The position numbers and the translations under genes are program-made. The notes beneath the pieces are model-generated. The model did no database searches. It had not been told where the DNA came from and was given only the letters and a program-made list of their open reading frames with translations. DNA of 64,000 nt, taken from contig VYZB01000171.1 in assembly GCA_013397455.1 (NCBI GenBank), positions 1,030,958-1,094,957 of the forward strand, given 5' to 3'. The stretch comes from Crotophaga sulcirostris. Taxonomy: Eukaryota > Chordata > Aves > Cuculiformes > Crotophagidae. Each line of letters begins with the position of its first letter. The stretch's first letter is position 1. Below are positions 1 through 14,000 of the stretch, in pieces.

Positions 1-1711
1 TAGCGCAGTCTTCTCGTGTATAATCACCTCATGAAGCCAGAATGAAGGGGTTAAGACTTTTTAGCAGGGTAAATGTTCAAGTTTCTCTCAGATTTAACTG
101 AAGGATTTCTCATGCAAGTCATAAACGTGAAACTTTTTTAGATTTGCCCTTTTACTGTATAAGAGAGTCCAGCTGGTTTTGCTTTTGCTGTATGCATCTC
201 AGAGATTGTCTAAAGAATACTGACTTTTAATATGGCATCTGGACACTTTTAGCACTACTGCTTGAAGAGTTATCAAAACACTAGAGATAACATTTTAGAT
301 TAGTCCTTCGACAAGACCATCTTCAGCTTTTATTTTTTATGCATTGCTTAGTAATTTTTTGCTCTTATTTGCAGATTAATTCCACCTTTATTTTTAAATT
401 TTTCTTAATCTTTGTCATACTTTTTATTTTCCTCTTTAACACTTTCTTGTAATGTCATGTATAGCTTCAGTCTCTTCTCTCATAACTTCTGAATAGCCAA
501 TTTATGGTGACACGTCTTGCTGCACATGCTCTTTTAGGTAAATACAATATTTTATGTTGATTAAGGTATACAGTTCTCAAGGGCATCTGTTCAAGGATGC
601 ATGTATAATTTCTTTCCCTACCATGTTTTATTTAGTCCTTTTCTGAGACGCCTGTATTATATTTGCTTTACCTTTCTACACAGCCAGTGCCTCTGGGCTG
701 CTTTTCTGAGGGCTTTAATTATCATGCTGTCTCTAAGACAATTACATAATTAAGTGGCTTTCATTTTCATTCTGAATTTGGTAATTATAACTAAAACACT
801 GAAAAGTGCATCAGCTGCAACGTGAAGAAACTCAATCATTAAAAGAAAATGCATCTAGGAGAGAAACATGGTTGAGAAGATTCTACTAATAACCAATAAA
901 TGAAGTGAAAATTAAAAATAAGGAGAATTGAACTTACTGAACTCCTTCAGTCTGTTGATTCAAATGCTAAACTTTTTTTAGCTTTGATGCTCCCAAAAAT
1001 GTGATGCTCCAAGGAAAACTTACAAATATAATTGAAGTTGTTAAAGGAAACTTTTCTGCAAGTGTTAAAGAATAGAGTGCTGAAAGGACAAGTGTTTTAT
1101 TACTGCATAGTTTTCCATGTTTAGTATTTTAAAGATACATTATTTGTTCTCCCTAATTCTGGTACTGCCCCAATAACATGTGTGTTTGTATACATACATA
1201 CTTCTCATTTTTTGTAGAAACATATGGCATATCTCCTCTTTCAAGGCTCAGGCAAGGGGGCATGCTAAATATGATAGGATTAAAATTATTTTGAAATGAG
1301 AAGACGTCTTTCTTATATCCTATTTTCCATACACCTCTTAGTCTTTCAAGCAAGCAGTGACAGTAAACACTCAGAAATGGGGACTGTGTTTCAGCTGTGG
1401 TGTTCTGAAAACCCTTCCCTACTCTTGAATATTCTTTGGTATTCAGTTCCTATGGCTACCTGTTTTTCAAAAACAGAAGTCTCAACATTAGCAGCAGATC
1501 TCCACTGAGCTCAACAGTAATAGTCCTGACAACCATAAAGGCAGCAGATTAGACATTTGTTCCAGTTCTGTTGGAAAACCGATCCTGTAAATCCACTAAA
1601 GTAACCTGAGGCTCAGTGCTTTTAAAAATCAGGTCATTTCTTAAAGCATATAAACATGAGTTCAGAAGCCTTATTTTCAGCTCTTCTTTATGAAAACATT
1701 AGACAAGCTTA

Positions 1712-1725
1712 ATTTCTGCAGAAAT
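1712..1725. repeat. 14-bp perfect palindrome
   Basis: The bases atttctgcagaaat equal their own reverse complement, centred on a PstI-type ctgcag core. The next base on each side does not pair. At this length one or more such palindromes are expected by chance in 64 kb, so no function is inferred. Confidence 0.6.
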
Positions 1726-4334
1726 ACTACAAAGTCAGGGTTTCTAGGACTTAAGATATGTATATGTGCTTCAGGGAAGCTTTGAAATGCTATGAGTAAA
1801 ATGTTTTTTTTTCTGGCCTCTGAGGTCTGTGTGTAGCACACATATACGTATGAAATATTATCCATGCAGTCGTGCAACACAGGACATGTGAGTGGAATGG
1901 TAGTGATGTCTCTGAATGTACAGATGAAAAAATGACTTGAAGCAGGCAGAGGTCCTGATTCAGTCAGAAGTTTCACTTACGGTTATGCTGCCAATATCAG
2001 TGGGTGTTCAGGCAGGCATTTATGCTCTTTGATGACTTTCCATTCGGTCCTGTCCAAATGCATGTTGGAGATACATCTCTATCACAGTAGTGGCTATTAA
2101 TATTTTTATTTTTAACATTTATCTTAACACTTAATAAATTAATACGAGAGTTACATAAAATATTTTATTTGAAGACTGAGTCTTAACCTACTACTGGTAA
2201 AACACATTTCCTAGAGCATGAGGAATTCTATACTTGTGTCTGCATGCTTGTGGATATAGCACAGAACTTGATTGTAGAGGAAACCTGGAGAGGCAGTTGT
2301 TTAAAATTGTCTTCTTTCCTCGTGTGAACATTGGCCATAGAACTGAGACCCTCAGAACATGTTTAGAAATGTATTTTAAGAATTGAAGTGGTGATTCTAA
2401 AGCTATAATTCACATCCAGATTTATGATAATGAAAATACAGGATGAAGAGCAAAGCCTGCAGTTTAGCATTTAAGTCAATCTCTGAGTTACACTGAAAAT
2501 TAGAGTGAACCCTGTGCTGGTGGTCATGAGTGCTTGGTTTCTTAAGTCTTCATGTTACCGGAGAAAGGATTAAATGGGTCAGGGGTCTAAAACAATTCCT
2601 GTTTTCCCAGAGGTTTCCTGGGACCTTCTTGATCAGTACTGGGTTATTTTGAGAGACAAAGCATCAGAAATTTGAGCTGGAAGAATGAAATGTGTGCAGT
2701 CCAGAGCTGTGCATCTCTAGCTCTGAGTCACATGGCTTTGATGTGCAGAGCTTAACCTGTGGTGGTCTGTTCAACAGCAAAACTTGTGTTTTCAGCTACA
2801 AGTTCGGTGAGCAGGCTTCATGGCAGTCCATGAGAAACTTGAAAAGGTTGATAATTGTCCTTTGGCTCCAAAACCTGGGGAGCTGGTTTGAAGGGCTAAG
2901 GTGTTGTGTGATTTTTTTAGGGACCTAACCATGTATGTGTCAGGCTACATTTTGTATCAGAAATGTAATAACCATAATCAAATGTTTCTCTGTTTTGTTG
3001 TTTTTTTTTTTCCCATAGAGACATTTTACAGTTGTGTCATAGTTTTTCTCGTAAACCATAATTCAAGTATCATATTTTTATTCAACTTTCACCAGCCCAC
3101 ATTTGTCACTCAACTTTCAGTGAGCAGCAAATGCTGGCAGAGTGCCAAGAAGGCGTCAGTACTAATTCACATTTGAGAAAGCAGAAGATCTCATAGACAT
3201 GTTAAGATTCATTATTGATCAGGACTTTGTCTCCGCAAACTGAGGTTATCATTTTCCCTGGAGTCAGGAATTGTACTGCTTTGATGAGGTAGTAACTTGG
3301 ACATTATCCAGCTATTGATATTTCTAAAGTGATGATCTGGCTCTAAATCTGGCCGCAAACAATGCATTGCTTCACCACACAGTTCTTATTACATGTGCCT
3401 GTCATTAGTAATGCTTCTGACTTTGCCTTTTGAATGCCTTGAACGCGGAGCCTAGTGGTTTTAGTTTTAATAGGTTTTGTGTGTAAGCTTGTTCATCTTT
3501 GTATCATGTTGCTGGTAGATTGCTTACTGTTCACAATCATGAAAAATAGTTGCTGTATGTGCAAAATGTGCTGCTTGAGGGAATTGTGTGGTACTGGAAT
3601 ACTTCTGTATGAAAAAGGTTTCACCACAAAAGTTCAGAATTTAATATTAAGATCAAAATAACGTGTCATCTTCTTAAAAAAAATATGATTTTTCATATCA
3701 TAAATGTCTCTGTGACTCACTCAGCAGTATTATGGGCTGATAAGAATATCTACTGCAGCACAGACAATCCCAGAATCGATGGTCCAAAGTTACTTTTTTC
3801 TTTGTTAGAGCTTGTATGAGCTGATGGAAATGTCACTGAGCTACAAAATGAGTAATGAAGCCTGGATTGGTTCTGGTGTTTTTGGCTGCTGACAAGTGTG
3901 CCTCCCTCAGCCCACGCTGTGTGACAGCACCTGTAACACTGCAGGAGTACCTGTGTTCCAGCAGAGCTCTGGCAGAGCAGCCACTGCAAATCCACTTAGA
4001 CTGTGAAACTGAAATGCAACCCAAGTAAGGCCAAAGTGATGTTGGTTAGAGAATGGAGATGGTCTGAAAGTCAGGGTATTTTTCCCTTTTTTGTACACAT
4101 GCACTGCCATCAAGTCAGTGCTCTTGTTTGACTGCTCAATCAGCCTAGATAATCAGATACAAGGTGATACTCCTTTTGCACTGCTGGGAAATATTTTAGG
4201 TAAAAACTTGACGGCTATACTCTATACAGGTGAGATTCTGCCCACTGAATTTAGATACTTACTTTACTGAGGCCTATTCTAGGTCACAGACATCTCATTT
4301 TAGTGTTCATCTAAGTGTACTGTTGTAGATGTCT

Positions 4335-4354
4335 ATGTCTACTATTGTAGACAT
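4335..4354. repeat. Short inverted repeat (8-bp stem, 4-nt loop)
   Basis: The left arm atgtctac (4335-4342) and right arm gtagacat (4347-4354) are exact reverse complements around the loop tatt. A further partial copy of the arm (gtagatgtct) lies just upstream, so the local sequence is a small cluster of related 8-10-mers. It is probably slippage or chance, with no terminator or RNA context. Confidence 0.5.
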
Positions 4355-5642
4355 TCATACTAATAGTTTGAATCCCATATTTCAAACTAGTGCAAAATAT
4401 GACTGCTTTCCTCTTTGTATGACACTTTACCAGGGGTGCTTTCCTATTTTTTGATTACCATGAATCTATTTGTGATGAACAAACCTGTTCAAAGGCTTAG
4501 TCTCCAAGCTCATTAGTAAAAAGAGAAGCACATGTAATTCTAAAACTAATTATGTCTTAACAGTTGTTCAACCTAACAGGCTTTACAAGAATCTTGAGAA
4601 AGACTGAAATTGGAAGAAGTCTTTTTGACATCACATTAATTCCAATTGGGGTATATGTGATAATCGGAAAGCATTATTTATTAATATTTGGTTATTTAAG
4701 TGTATACCCAGGTTTTCTGCTATGCATTTCACTCTCAAGGTATTGTGTATTTTTTGTTTGTGTACATGTTTTGATGGTAATAATAGTTGCCTGGCATGCC
4801 TTCTGTCATTTGCCCTGTGCTCACGCATATTTCGTAAGTCAACTGTCAGAGTAAACGCTGTAAGTATAGCCATTTATGCTTTTTTATTTTATTTGACATA
4901 GGAACAAAAACCCCAAACATATTTCTTCCTTTATATCTTTTCTTATATACATTTTATGCATACAGTGGACTCATTACACCCTTTGGCATGTTCGAAAGGA
5001 TCTCTTGTTTGTTTTTCCTTCCTTATCTTAAAAGAAGGTAAATTGACCCAATTTAAAACAGTTCAGTAGGAATATTTATTAATCATTATTTGGATGCGTA
5101 ATAACAAATAGTCCTCCCACTTTGGCTTTATTTTTATTTAAAAATACTGAAATATTCTTTAAATGAAACCTGAGCAAACTAAATTATAGCAGTGCCTTAC
5201 TTCCCTGAGCTTTGCACTTCACCCAGCGCAGAAATTAGAATATGGAAAAAAATAAAAACCTAATATCAATGACATAAAACTAGCACAATGCAAAAGAGGG
5301 TAATTACATTGCTCAGCTGTCACAAGGCCAACATAAAAAAATAAAGTGACTCATCTTCCTTCACAGGCACAGCCTGCTGAAACATACATATATAATTATT
5401 TATTTGTATGGTTTCAATTCTTTAGCCAAATGTCGCTACTTTATAATGTGGTTTAACCACGTAGTGATTTTGTTCAAAGTGTTCATTTATAGTTTTATCA
5501 CTGAACCACAAAAAAGTGTTCTAGGCTCCAATGTAATTAAGTTTCGTGCAAGTCTTGTATATCATTAAATATTACTTTGTATGAGTACGAGTTCAAAGGC
5601 AGCTCTCCTACAAAGATGAGATACAACATGCAGTCTTTAATA

Positions 5643-5676
5643 GCAAATAGATAGCAGAAGGCTGCTATCTATCTGC
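5643..5676. repeat. Inverted repeat: 15-bp stem, 4-nt loop
   Basis: The left arm gcaaatagatagcag (5643-5657) pairs with the right arm ctgctatctatctgc (5662-5676) across the loop aagg. Fourteen of 15 positions are Watson-Crick pairs. The exception is A5646 opposite C5673. In a minus-strand transcript this position becomes a G-U wobble, so an RNA from that strand could pair over the full stem. The structure is too short for a usual microRNA precursor of about 60-80 nt, and the flanks do not extend the stem. The arms also contain a gata/tatc motif repeated in tandem, so it may have arisen by local duplication and inversion. The structure is seen directly; any function is unknown. Confidence 0.7.
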
Positions 5677-7002
5677 GATTCCTTACCAAACCCGTGTATC
5701 AAGCAAGAGTATGCTCAAGATGTAAACATCAAGAAATCTTCATATAACATTGTAACTCTGAATTTGCAGGTAAGTAGGCAGTTGACTTACACTGTTTCTT
5801 AAAGAATCATACGTGTGTTTTTGAGAATTTTACCTATGATCTTATGAACAAATTCTATAAAAATCAGCAGCAATATAAAAAAAAAACTGGAAAGGAAGAA
5901 CAGTAGTATAAAACCTCTGAATAATAATTATCAAATTGTCATTGATTTCAAAATTTTTACAAAATCTGATGCTCCCATTAGGTGGAGACTCTGAAATAAG
6001 GAAGAAAGATTTTCTGGGTTGGAGATGTAGCTATGCTTTTGTAGAGAGTTTTTATGCAATCCTCGGGCTGAACAAACTGTAACAGTTTTCCCTCCTAGAA
6101 CTCAATGTAAAGCTTAAAGCTTGAGCAAATAGTATTCATGCTTTTTTTTTTTTTCTGGCTTGGAGTCATTCCTGGTTTTTGGGCAGTGTGTTAGTGGTCC
6201 ATGTTTGCTGAAGTTACTTGGATGAATTTGAATTTTCAGCCAGTGAGTTGTTTACAACTGTTTGCTTTGACTGTTCACCCTGCTCTATTAAATATTTACT
6301 TTGGTTCATTATATTGAATCCATTTAATCAGCATCAGTTCCAATATGTGCTGTGCCTACTAGTGCAAATGAAAGGAACCCTTTTGTTTCTCTGACTGCGT
6401 CTTTGACAAATCATACTGCACTGACAAGCTTCAGCATCTTTCACTTTATTGAAACACAAATGAGGAAAAGAGGTAAACCTAGTACAAACAGATCTTTTTT
6501 GTGATGTTAGTAGCAAACCCAGAAAGCCACTGTTAAAATGGGAAACTTTCTGAGCTGTGTTAAAGTCAAACCATTGAAGATAGTAGGACTACAGAGTAAC
6601 CGTAAACAAAAAACTTGCTGACTGCTGTCATTTTCTTGTCAATCTCAGCAAGTATCTGCTCATAGGCAAGCATCACAAGTAGTGACCCACTTCCTAGAAC
6701 TGATTTTCCCTTTTCTTTACAAATCTTTTGAAAAATTAGTTCAAAGGGAATAAAAAGGGTGACATTATCGTTGAACTTTCTGTAATCTAACTTGACTGAG
6801 GAAATATGACTGTTGGGCGTGTTTTCCCTCCTGAATTAAAGAGGGAAAATAAGCACTGTCAGAAATCAGTTCAGCCAGTGCAATAATAGATCTGTATGAT
6901 GGGTCCTTTGAGGCTATATGTTTCTCTCTGCAAACTAGAGGTGCAAGAAGAGCTTGCTTAGATGTACATCTTCAAGTTATATAAGACAAAGCCAGTGCCA
7001 AA

Positions 7003-7277
7003 AAAGATTGGGAAGCTGGCATGAGTTCAGCAAAGAGCCACTGATGCAGTGAGGAGGTGGAGCACTTGCCCTGTGGGGAGAGGCTGAGGAACTGGAGCTG
7101 GCTCAACGTGGAGTAAAGGTAATTTTGAGAGGGCTTTAGGAGGCAGCCATCAAGAAGGTGGAGCCAAGTTTTCAAAAAAAGGCAACAGCCATAGGTTTAA
7201 ATGCGAGCAACTGAGACAGAATGTAAGGAAAAACTTTTCACTATTAGAACAATCAAGCAGAACCTTCCAATCTGAAT
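7003..7277 (+). mobile_element. Old CR1 LINE fragment (3' region, truncated)
   Basis: This reads as a decayed sense-strand piece of the avian CR1 3' region. Recognisable CR1 blocks occur in the right order: agcacttgccctgtggggag and ggagaggctgaggaactgg (consensus form: gagcacctgccctatgaggagaggctgagggaactgg), then aagaaggtggagccaagttt, then aggtttaaatgcgagcaact and gtaaggaaaaacttttcact, then aacaatcaagcag. The 5' end is truncated and the last roughly 200 bases, including the 3' end, are missing or unrecognisable. Many small differences and gaps from the familiar consensus point to an old insertion. The block identities rest on remembered family sequence, so the exact subfamily and edges (within about 20 bases) are not fixed. 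Confidence 0.85.
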
Positions 7278-10200
7278 TAGGATTGTATTTTACTGGAATG
7301 TCTGACTATCCAGGTCAAATGTACTGCTGAATGAGTTGCTGGATCTCCAGTGGTGTCTTCTGTCTCATAAAATTATTAAATTTGTTGGAAAAGGAAGTCA
7401 AACTGCTGCTGTAAAAACCTTTTAAGACAGTGCACTGTCAGAAGATACTCTGTAGCATCCAGTTGGCTTGAGAGCTGTGTAACCTAAGCTCATTTCACAT
7501 CATGACGGAGGCGTGACATTACAGTATTCTGTTGTTTTCTCTGGTTTTGTGTTTAGGATAACATTTGAACTATATCCAACAGATTTCACTGTGAGTTTTT
7601 TGAGCTTTTAAAGACAATGCTGAGTTTTTACCTGATCTTTTTTTAGTCCATGCACTTGTAGTACCGATGTAGCTTTTTGAACGTATGTATCTTGACATGT
7701 CTTGCTCTTCTCTACTTTTCTGTTTCTCAGAATTCCTCTGTTAATCTCTCTTCAGTATTCTAAGGTTCAGAGTTTACTACCAACCCTGAAGTAGATCACA
7801 ATAAAGCAAAGGTTTGGCAGCCTCTGTAAATAATATCTCCCTTAAAAAGATCCTACTTCTCCATGCAAAATTCTTTGTTCCTTACTGTACAGAACACATG
7901 CCATCATCCCTAAAAATTATAGGTTAAAAATGTATGCAGACACCTAAATATGACCACTAATGCTATTGTTTTTAATTAAGTATGGTGTGTTATTTTTATG
8001 GTTTCCCCTCAGTTTCCATGTGAGAAAATTGGGATATGCAGCTTAGCATCCAGAGATGTTAGTAACACAAACAAGCTGCAAGTGTTGGACTGCAAAAGAA
8101 GGAAAACAAAATGTACTCTGAAGGTTAAAATCAAGGTGGCAGCTCAAATATGAGTAGACCATTCCCACTTTTGGAGAGGTGAGAGTTTTCTGAAAAGAAA
8201 TACAATGCACTCTTAACAGGATCAGCTTCACAGACTTACTGACAGTAGAAGTATGGCAGATACAGCCTGGGCAAAAAAAGACCTAAAGGTTTAATTCCAC
8301 TTTTCCTTTCAAACACAAAGCAGCACATTTCTTGTTTCATGTATGGCGGGGTAGCAGGGGACGGAGGAGAAAGAGTTTCTCCTTGCATTGTTTTTTTCAA
8401 AGAGATGTGATGCCTGGGTTTCAGTACAAAGTAGTAGATGATGGAACTTTGTGAACTTGGGGAGGTGAAACCGAGTTCTGGGTCTATGAATAACCCTGTG
8501 TATTATGTAGGTCAATTACACATTTTACTTTGCTGATCTGTTACTCTTACACTTTGCTTGTCTGCTTTTATAGGAATACATTCAGGAAAGAGATGGAGTC
8601 GCGCTGTGTGTTTTTTGAGACCTTCTAAGGTTCTCTAAAATCTTTGAAAATCATAATGTGACTATTTCAAAAAATAACTAATCACAAAGACAAACTGTGT
8701 TTTCCACATCTTAATGCATTTTACCAATACTGGTTCTTGATTTGATTGGCTTACTTTCTAATCAGTGCAATTGTGTTCCTGTCATAAGCAACCTGTGCTA
8801 ATTTCACACTAAATAGAAATGAAACACTTACAAAGAAAGACTCCAAGGGGGTTAAAATATTTTTGGATAATGACTCAAAAGCTGAGTTTTGCAGAGTCAG
8901 TTCTCCTTTTAGTTCCCTCACAGGAACTGGTTGTGTTCACATGCCAGTAGCATACTTTGTGTGAAACAAGATTTTTCCAGAAATTGCTCGTGTTACATCT
9001 ACAGGGATTTTCTTTGCTTTGTGGAGAATGCACAGAACAAGGCATTTAGAATTGAAAGTGAAGTGCTCTATATCTGATACTGAAAGCAATTAATAATATA
9101 AACTCAAACCATGACTTCCCTTGCCTTGTATGTCCTCTGTGTGTCTCTTAGTACTAGCTGCTGCAACTGGTTTTTTGGCCAATTTCATTTTCTTATTTCT
9201 CATTACCACTATTACTGAGAGTTATTTGGGGCTTGCGGCAGCACTGGGGTGCAACTGCTGTGTCAGGAAAAGCTCCTTCAGTACAGCAACCATTGAAAGG
9301 TGACTTTAAGCCTAAAGGAATACATCTGGTGGAGTGCTTGCTCCTGAATTAGTATTTTGGAGGGCATGCTATTGAGGTTATCAGTGCCTTCAGGCTCAAT
9401 GCCTGGTGGTTTCTTGCTCGTTTGTAGGATTGGTGTCTGAAGAGATTCTCTGGGCCCTGTGCTCCTTAACCTGTATGATGAAGGTCAGAAATCTACCTCT
9501 GCTATGTCTCCTGTCCATGATCCAGTGGAGGATTTTCCACAAAGCACCAGTTGTGCAAAGTTAGCATGGAGAGGGGAGAGTTTGCAGTGTTTGCTGGTGT
9601 CTTGCCATACTCATGATGTGTCTGAAGGCAGTATGGTTGGATGGGTGCTATCACACACTCTGGTTCTAGTCTCAGAGCTCCCCTTTGAGGTGATGTCCAA
9701 GGCAGCTGGAGTCTGTAAAGCCCTGTGGGGCTGTCAGTAGGCAGAGTATTGGTTGGATGTCAGAAGTAAGTAGTGCTGGAGCTTTCTGTGAATCTTAATC
9801 CATAGTTGAGAAGGTGTAAGGCTTCATTTCTGGCAAAGACACTTCTCTGTCTCACACAAAAAAAGGAGGAACAAAAATACTTTGATCTGAGATATAGATC
9901 ACATTTCTGTCACATCTAGGTTACTCATTTGCAGGCGAGGGCAGAGTCCATGATTATGGACCTTGATTTTGAGAGGAATGAGGAATGCCTCTTGAATGAA
10001 CGGATGTTCAGGGTGGGGAAGAGTGATACGGGAGGCTGAGAGGTAGGCTTCGAATTAAAAAATGTAGCTCTAACCTAAGAGTGGAACTCGGATTTTAATT
10101 TAAGGTTTAAAACAATTTTTTTTATGTTTTTTCTGAAAGGGAATATTGGATTTAGTACTATTGGGCCTTGTGAGTTAGATTGTGCAAGAAGAACCTTAAG

Positions 10201-11011
10201 GGAACATAGACGTTTGAAAAATCAAATTGACAAAAATACTTGCCATTTTTGATACACATTTCTAAAGATCACCTGTAACCAAGAAATGAAAAGGCATTTG
10301 AGTTATATGACAAAAAAACACTTGTTGACCACTCTTTTATGGTCTACTTGTGCCACATCAGAGTTTTATTGTATTCCTTAAACCTCTTCAGTTACCCTTC
10401 TGTAACGAAGAATTTGAGGGCATAGAATTGCCTTTGTGTCTGTCTTGTCCTTCAAATCTGTTTAGCAACATGTTCCAAAGTTCAAATTAATGTCTATAGG
10501 GTTTTTTAAAAAAAGAGAAACAGATAGGGAGCCAAGAAAAAAACACAACCCTTTAACTGAAATAAGCTGCAAAATGGCTATATGGGACAATACAAGTGCA
10601 GAACGAGATCAGGAAACCTAAGGGAAGGAGAAGGATCACAGAGAAAGAAAAGGGAATGTGTTAATGGGTTATATCCATTTGTGTTACATACAAGAGTTTT
10701 TCCTGGAGTTGTTTTCCAGACAGCCAAGAGCTTCATCTTACGAAGTGCACTGTTCAGCACTTGGAATTAGCCAAGCTTTCTCATGCTGGGTGCTGGCCAC
10801 AAACGGAGGGTTTTCTTCTTTTCTTCAAATGTTTTAGCTGATTTTGTGAGAGTTGTTAGTTTTGCCTTGTATTTAAAAATTCATCCATACTTGACCATGC
10901 TGTAAACCAGATAGAATTGTCTACTTTCTTTTCTAGGCCCTGACAGATATTAAAACTAAGGTAGGTATGTGGGGGAGTTAAACATATTTCTTGTTCTTTC
11001 TCTTCTGTGCC

Positions 11012-11031
11012 CTTCCCATGCACATGGGAAG
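11012..11031. repeat. Near-palindrome, 9-bp arms
   Basis: cttcccatg (11012-11020) and catgggaag (11023-11031) are exact reverse complements separated by only two bases (ca). It could be cruciform-forming or a dimeric protein site, but one such event per tens of kilobases is near chance expectation. Confidence 0.55.
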
Positions 11032-14000
11032 AAAGCCATTTGAGTTGAGTGCCAATGGCACAGAGATCTAATCTAAATTAATTGGAGCAAAGAGCACGAA
11101 ACAAAGAAATTGAGACTAGACATTGTTGTGCAGACAAAGACCAGGCGGGTTTTGAAGGCTGGCACTTGCTGAGGAGGAAAAGGCAGACTGGCAATTGGAG
11201 AGGAAAGTAAGTAATACTGGGAGTCAGCGATGAGGAGAAATGGATATCATGCAGATCAGCAGTTGGTGGAAAACTGAGGTGAACATATGCTTTAAATTGA
11301 TAAAGTAATGCCTGATCACACTGATTAAGGTATCTCATTATATTTTCTTAACCCTTGTGAGCCTGAAATTGTACTGTTAACGTGCTTTTCAGGCAATTAA
11401 GCTAACATAGCCCTCCCCACACATGCATTTTAAAAGAACTGTGTTTTGTGGTTTTCACCCACATATACATACATTGCGTCTTAACTGCCCACTTCCATCA
11501 GTCAAGCTGTAAAACATGGAGTGGTCTTCCCTACTGTATCACACAGCTGAGTAAAGAAAATACTCTTAAATGTTGCCAATGGTAAGAGCACTACAGAATA
11601 GTACTTGAAAAGAAGCATCTCTTCTTTTTCCATTGCATGGTCCTGTAGAAAGCTGGTAATACCTCCACACTTTTAATATAATTAAAAACTTCTATAAAAA
11701 AATAAAATCATTAGCAGTATGATTTAAAAAGAAACCTAAATGATTTAAAAAAGAGGGGGAAAGAAATATCATAACAGTCTATTAATAAGCTTAAATAAAA
11801 TACAATGACTAATAGAGATACAAATGTCATGAAATTTTCTGAGTACAGAAATCCATAAGCAGCTCAGAAGCTGTTGATGTAATGTGTTTGGTTCATTCAT
11901 GTCAATAAAGATGCTCGTTTTACTAGTAGGATTTTTTTCATCTACTCAAATACGCCACTTGTTTTGACTTTTTTTTTTACCATACTTTAATTGCCAAAGG
12001 ATATCTCAAATGTTCCCTTCTTCCAGACGGAGGAAAAGTCTTTAGAAATAAATTCTCAGTTCTTTCAATGACAGTGTTTGGAAAATCTGGTTGCACAAGG
12101 ACAGGAAAATTAAAAACCCAAGACCTCACTGTGCTTCTTTTACCTGAATTCTGTCATCTGTCATATATGAGGAGAGAGTCTTGAATTCACAGAATTGAAA
12201 AAAAGGGCAATTTGAGAAGCTCTGGCTTACTGACCTACTTTCAGGTATAATTATCAAAACCAGATTTAATCCATTTGTTTAGTGCATTATCCTTGAAATA
12301 AAGAGCTGAAGAATAACTAATTCACTTATATAGAAAAAATACTTTATGTTCCTGTAGCTTTGCCTACATTATATTTAAACTTTTGCTACTGTTACCTAGT
12401 GGTTTTTTCATATTTTAATTCAGATATTTCTGCAGTCATCAGAATTCACCAATAAACTTCTTTAAAGAAGTACATTTTCCTGTGTTGGATACTCCACCAC
12501 TGGATATCTCATTTGATCTCCAGGTGGACATTTTACTGGACTTTTTCCACAGCCTCCTCTAGCTCAGACATCAAACGTTCTCTCACAAAACCACTGGTAT
12601 CCTGGTGGTTCAAACAGAGAGCTAGCAGACTCTACCTGGTTTACAGTAGCTGTTTCTCTAGTGTCTACTTTTCCTGATGACATCACTGATAAAAGAATTT
12701 CCACTTTTTTTAAAACGTATGCAAGACCTTTTTTTTGTAAAAGTAATCTGTGTTCTCCACCTAGTTCTTCTGAAGAACTTCCTAGTGGAACTGTCAGGAA
12801 GGAGTCACCTACCTGTATACAGGTTCCAACTCTGCCTTGGGCTTCTTGATGCCTTCTCGGTTAAGCCCGGTTTAATAAAACTGTTTAATACTCACTGTTT
12901 TATGTAGACAAGAGTAACCTAACTTTCCTCTTGACTCTTTTGTCTTCTCTGACTATACTGAGGGATCTTTGCAGCAGACATCATCATCTGCAAATGTCGC
13001 TGATTTTAGCTCTGGTCTCTGTTGTGTTTTTTAGCAATTTAGGGCTAGAAATGCCATCTTCAGCTTCTCTGAATCAAAGCATAACGTACTGAACTCAGAG
13101 GTGCTAGATATCATCAGTACCAAGAAAAAACTTCTAGATAGCAAATAATACAGTCACTGTGAGCTAAAAGTGCATTATACCGAAATCCTACCCTTCTCTT
13201 TGAAGAAATCAATATGTCTGTGGTTCCTGACCTAGTGACATTTTTTAGTCTTTTTCATATTGAGCCTGGAGTATACAAAATATGAACAAGTATCTTTCTC
13301 AGTCTTGGAAGGTCTTTTAATATATCCGGAGACAAACCCCTTATTATTCACAGTGGCCTTGGTGTTTGTTAGCGTGAGGAAAAAATCTGTATAATTCCAG
13401 CTACCAACACTACTGCAAGAAAATAAGAGAAAGGCAACGTTGTGTATGAATCTTATTGAATTGCAAACTGCTTTCTCAGCAATCAGAGCTGTACGCTGAT
13501 GCAAATCATATGCTTACATAAAGCTATTATGCAAGGAGGGAGGCAAGCTGCAGTGATTAAGATACTCTTTGTGTGTTCATACTGTTTTGTCCTTTCACTT
13601 CGAAAAAAGCACTCATAAATTAAGTACTTGAAATGGACCATTCTGGAGTGACTCGGAGTCAAACATATCTCGGTACAGTGCTGACTTTTCACCTAATTCC
13701 ATTTTTTTTCCTGTGGTTCTTTGTGGAGCACAGTGAGATGAACAGCCCCTTTTCCATGTTGCATCTTGGGACAGCACTCTCATCTCAGATGCACATGCCT
13801 GTGCTGTGCAGAGTGGCACATGGCTAAGAGTAGGATGTGGTCTTTAGCTGACATACTGATGAAAAGGCAGCTTCTAATTTAAGATGTGCTTTTCATCACA
13901 ACACATCCTGACTAATACGAATTATGGCATTTGTGTATGGTGTTGCAGTAGCTCTTTTTCAATAGAGCCATGTCAGGAATCGAATTAGAATTTAATAGTT

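Larger units (their letters stand above)
1..7002. other. Unique AT-rich non-coding DNA, no gene seen
   Basis: No coding gene, RNA gene or recognised interspersed repeat is visible in this 7 kb stretch. The longest ATG-started open frame is about 99 codons (minus strand, 1677-1976) and resembles no protein I know. Stops are frequent in all frames, as expected for AT-rich vertebrate intergenic or intronic DNA. The plus strand is clearly T-rich near the start: the 60-base line at 421 has 32 T and 10 A by hand count. It contains a 14-bp palindrome (1712-1725), a short hairpin (4335-4354), a longer hairpin (5643-5676), a tandem 7-mer aaagctt twice near 6110, and a T-run near 6140. I cannot exclude small exons of an unrecognised gene. 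Confidence 0.75.

Noticed and set aside
1677..1976. Minus-strand open frame of about 99 codons as a gene
   Set aside because: No known domain, no coding-like composition, and a length expected by chance in 64 kb of AT-rich DNA.
9430..9740. Possible CR1 reverse transcriptase block near 'ctgggccctgtgctccttaa' with its 93-codon frame
   Set aside because: Resembles the PQG-type block at about 15 bases only, and the downstream CR1 sequence is absent.
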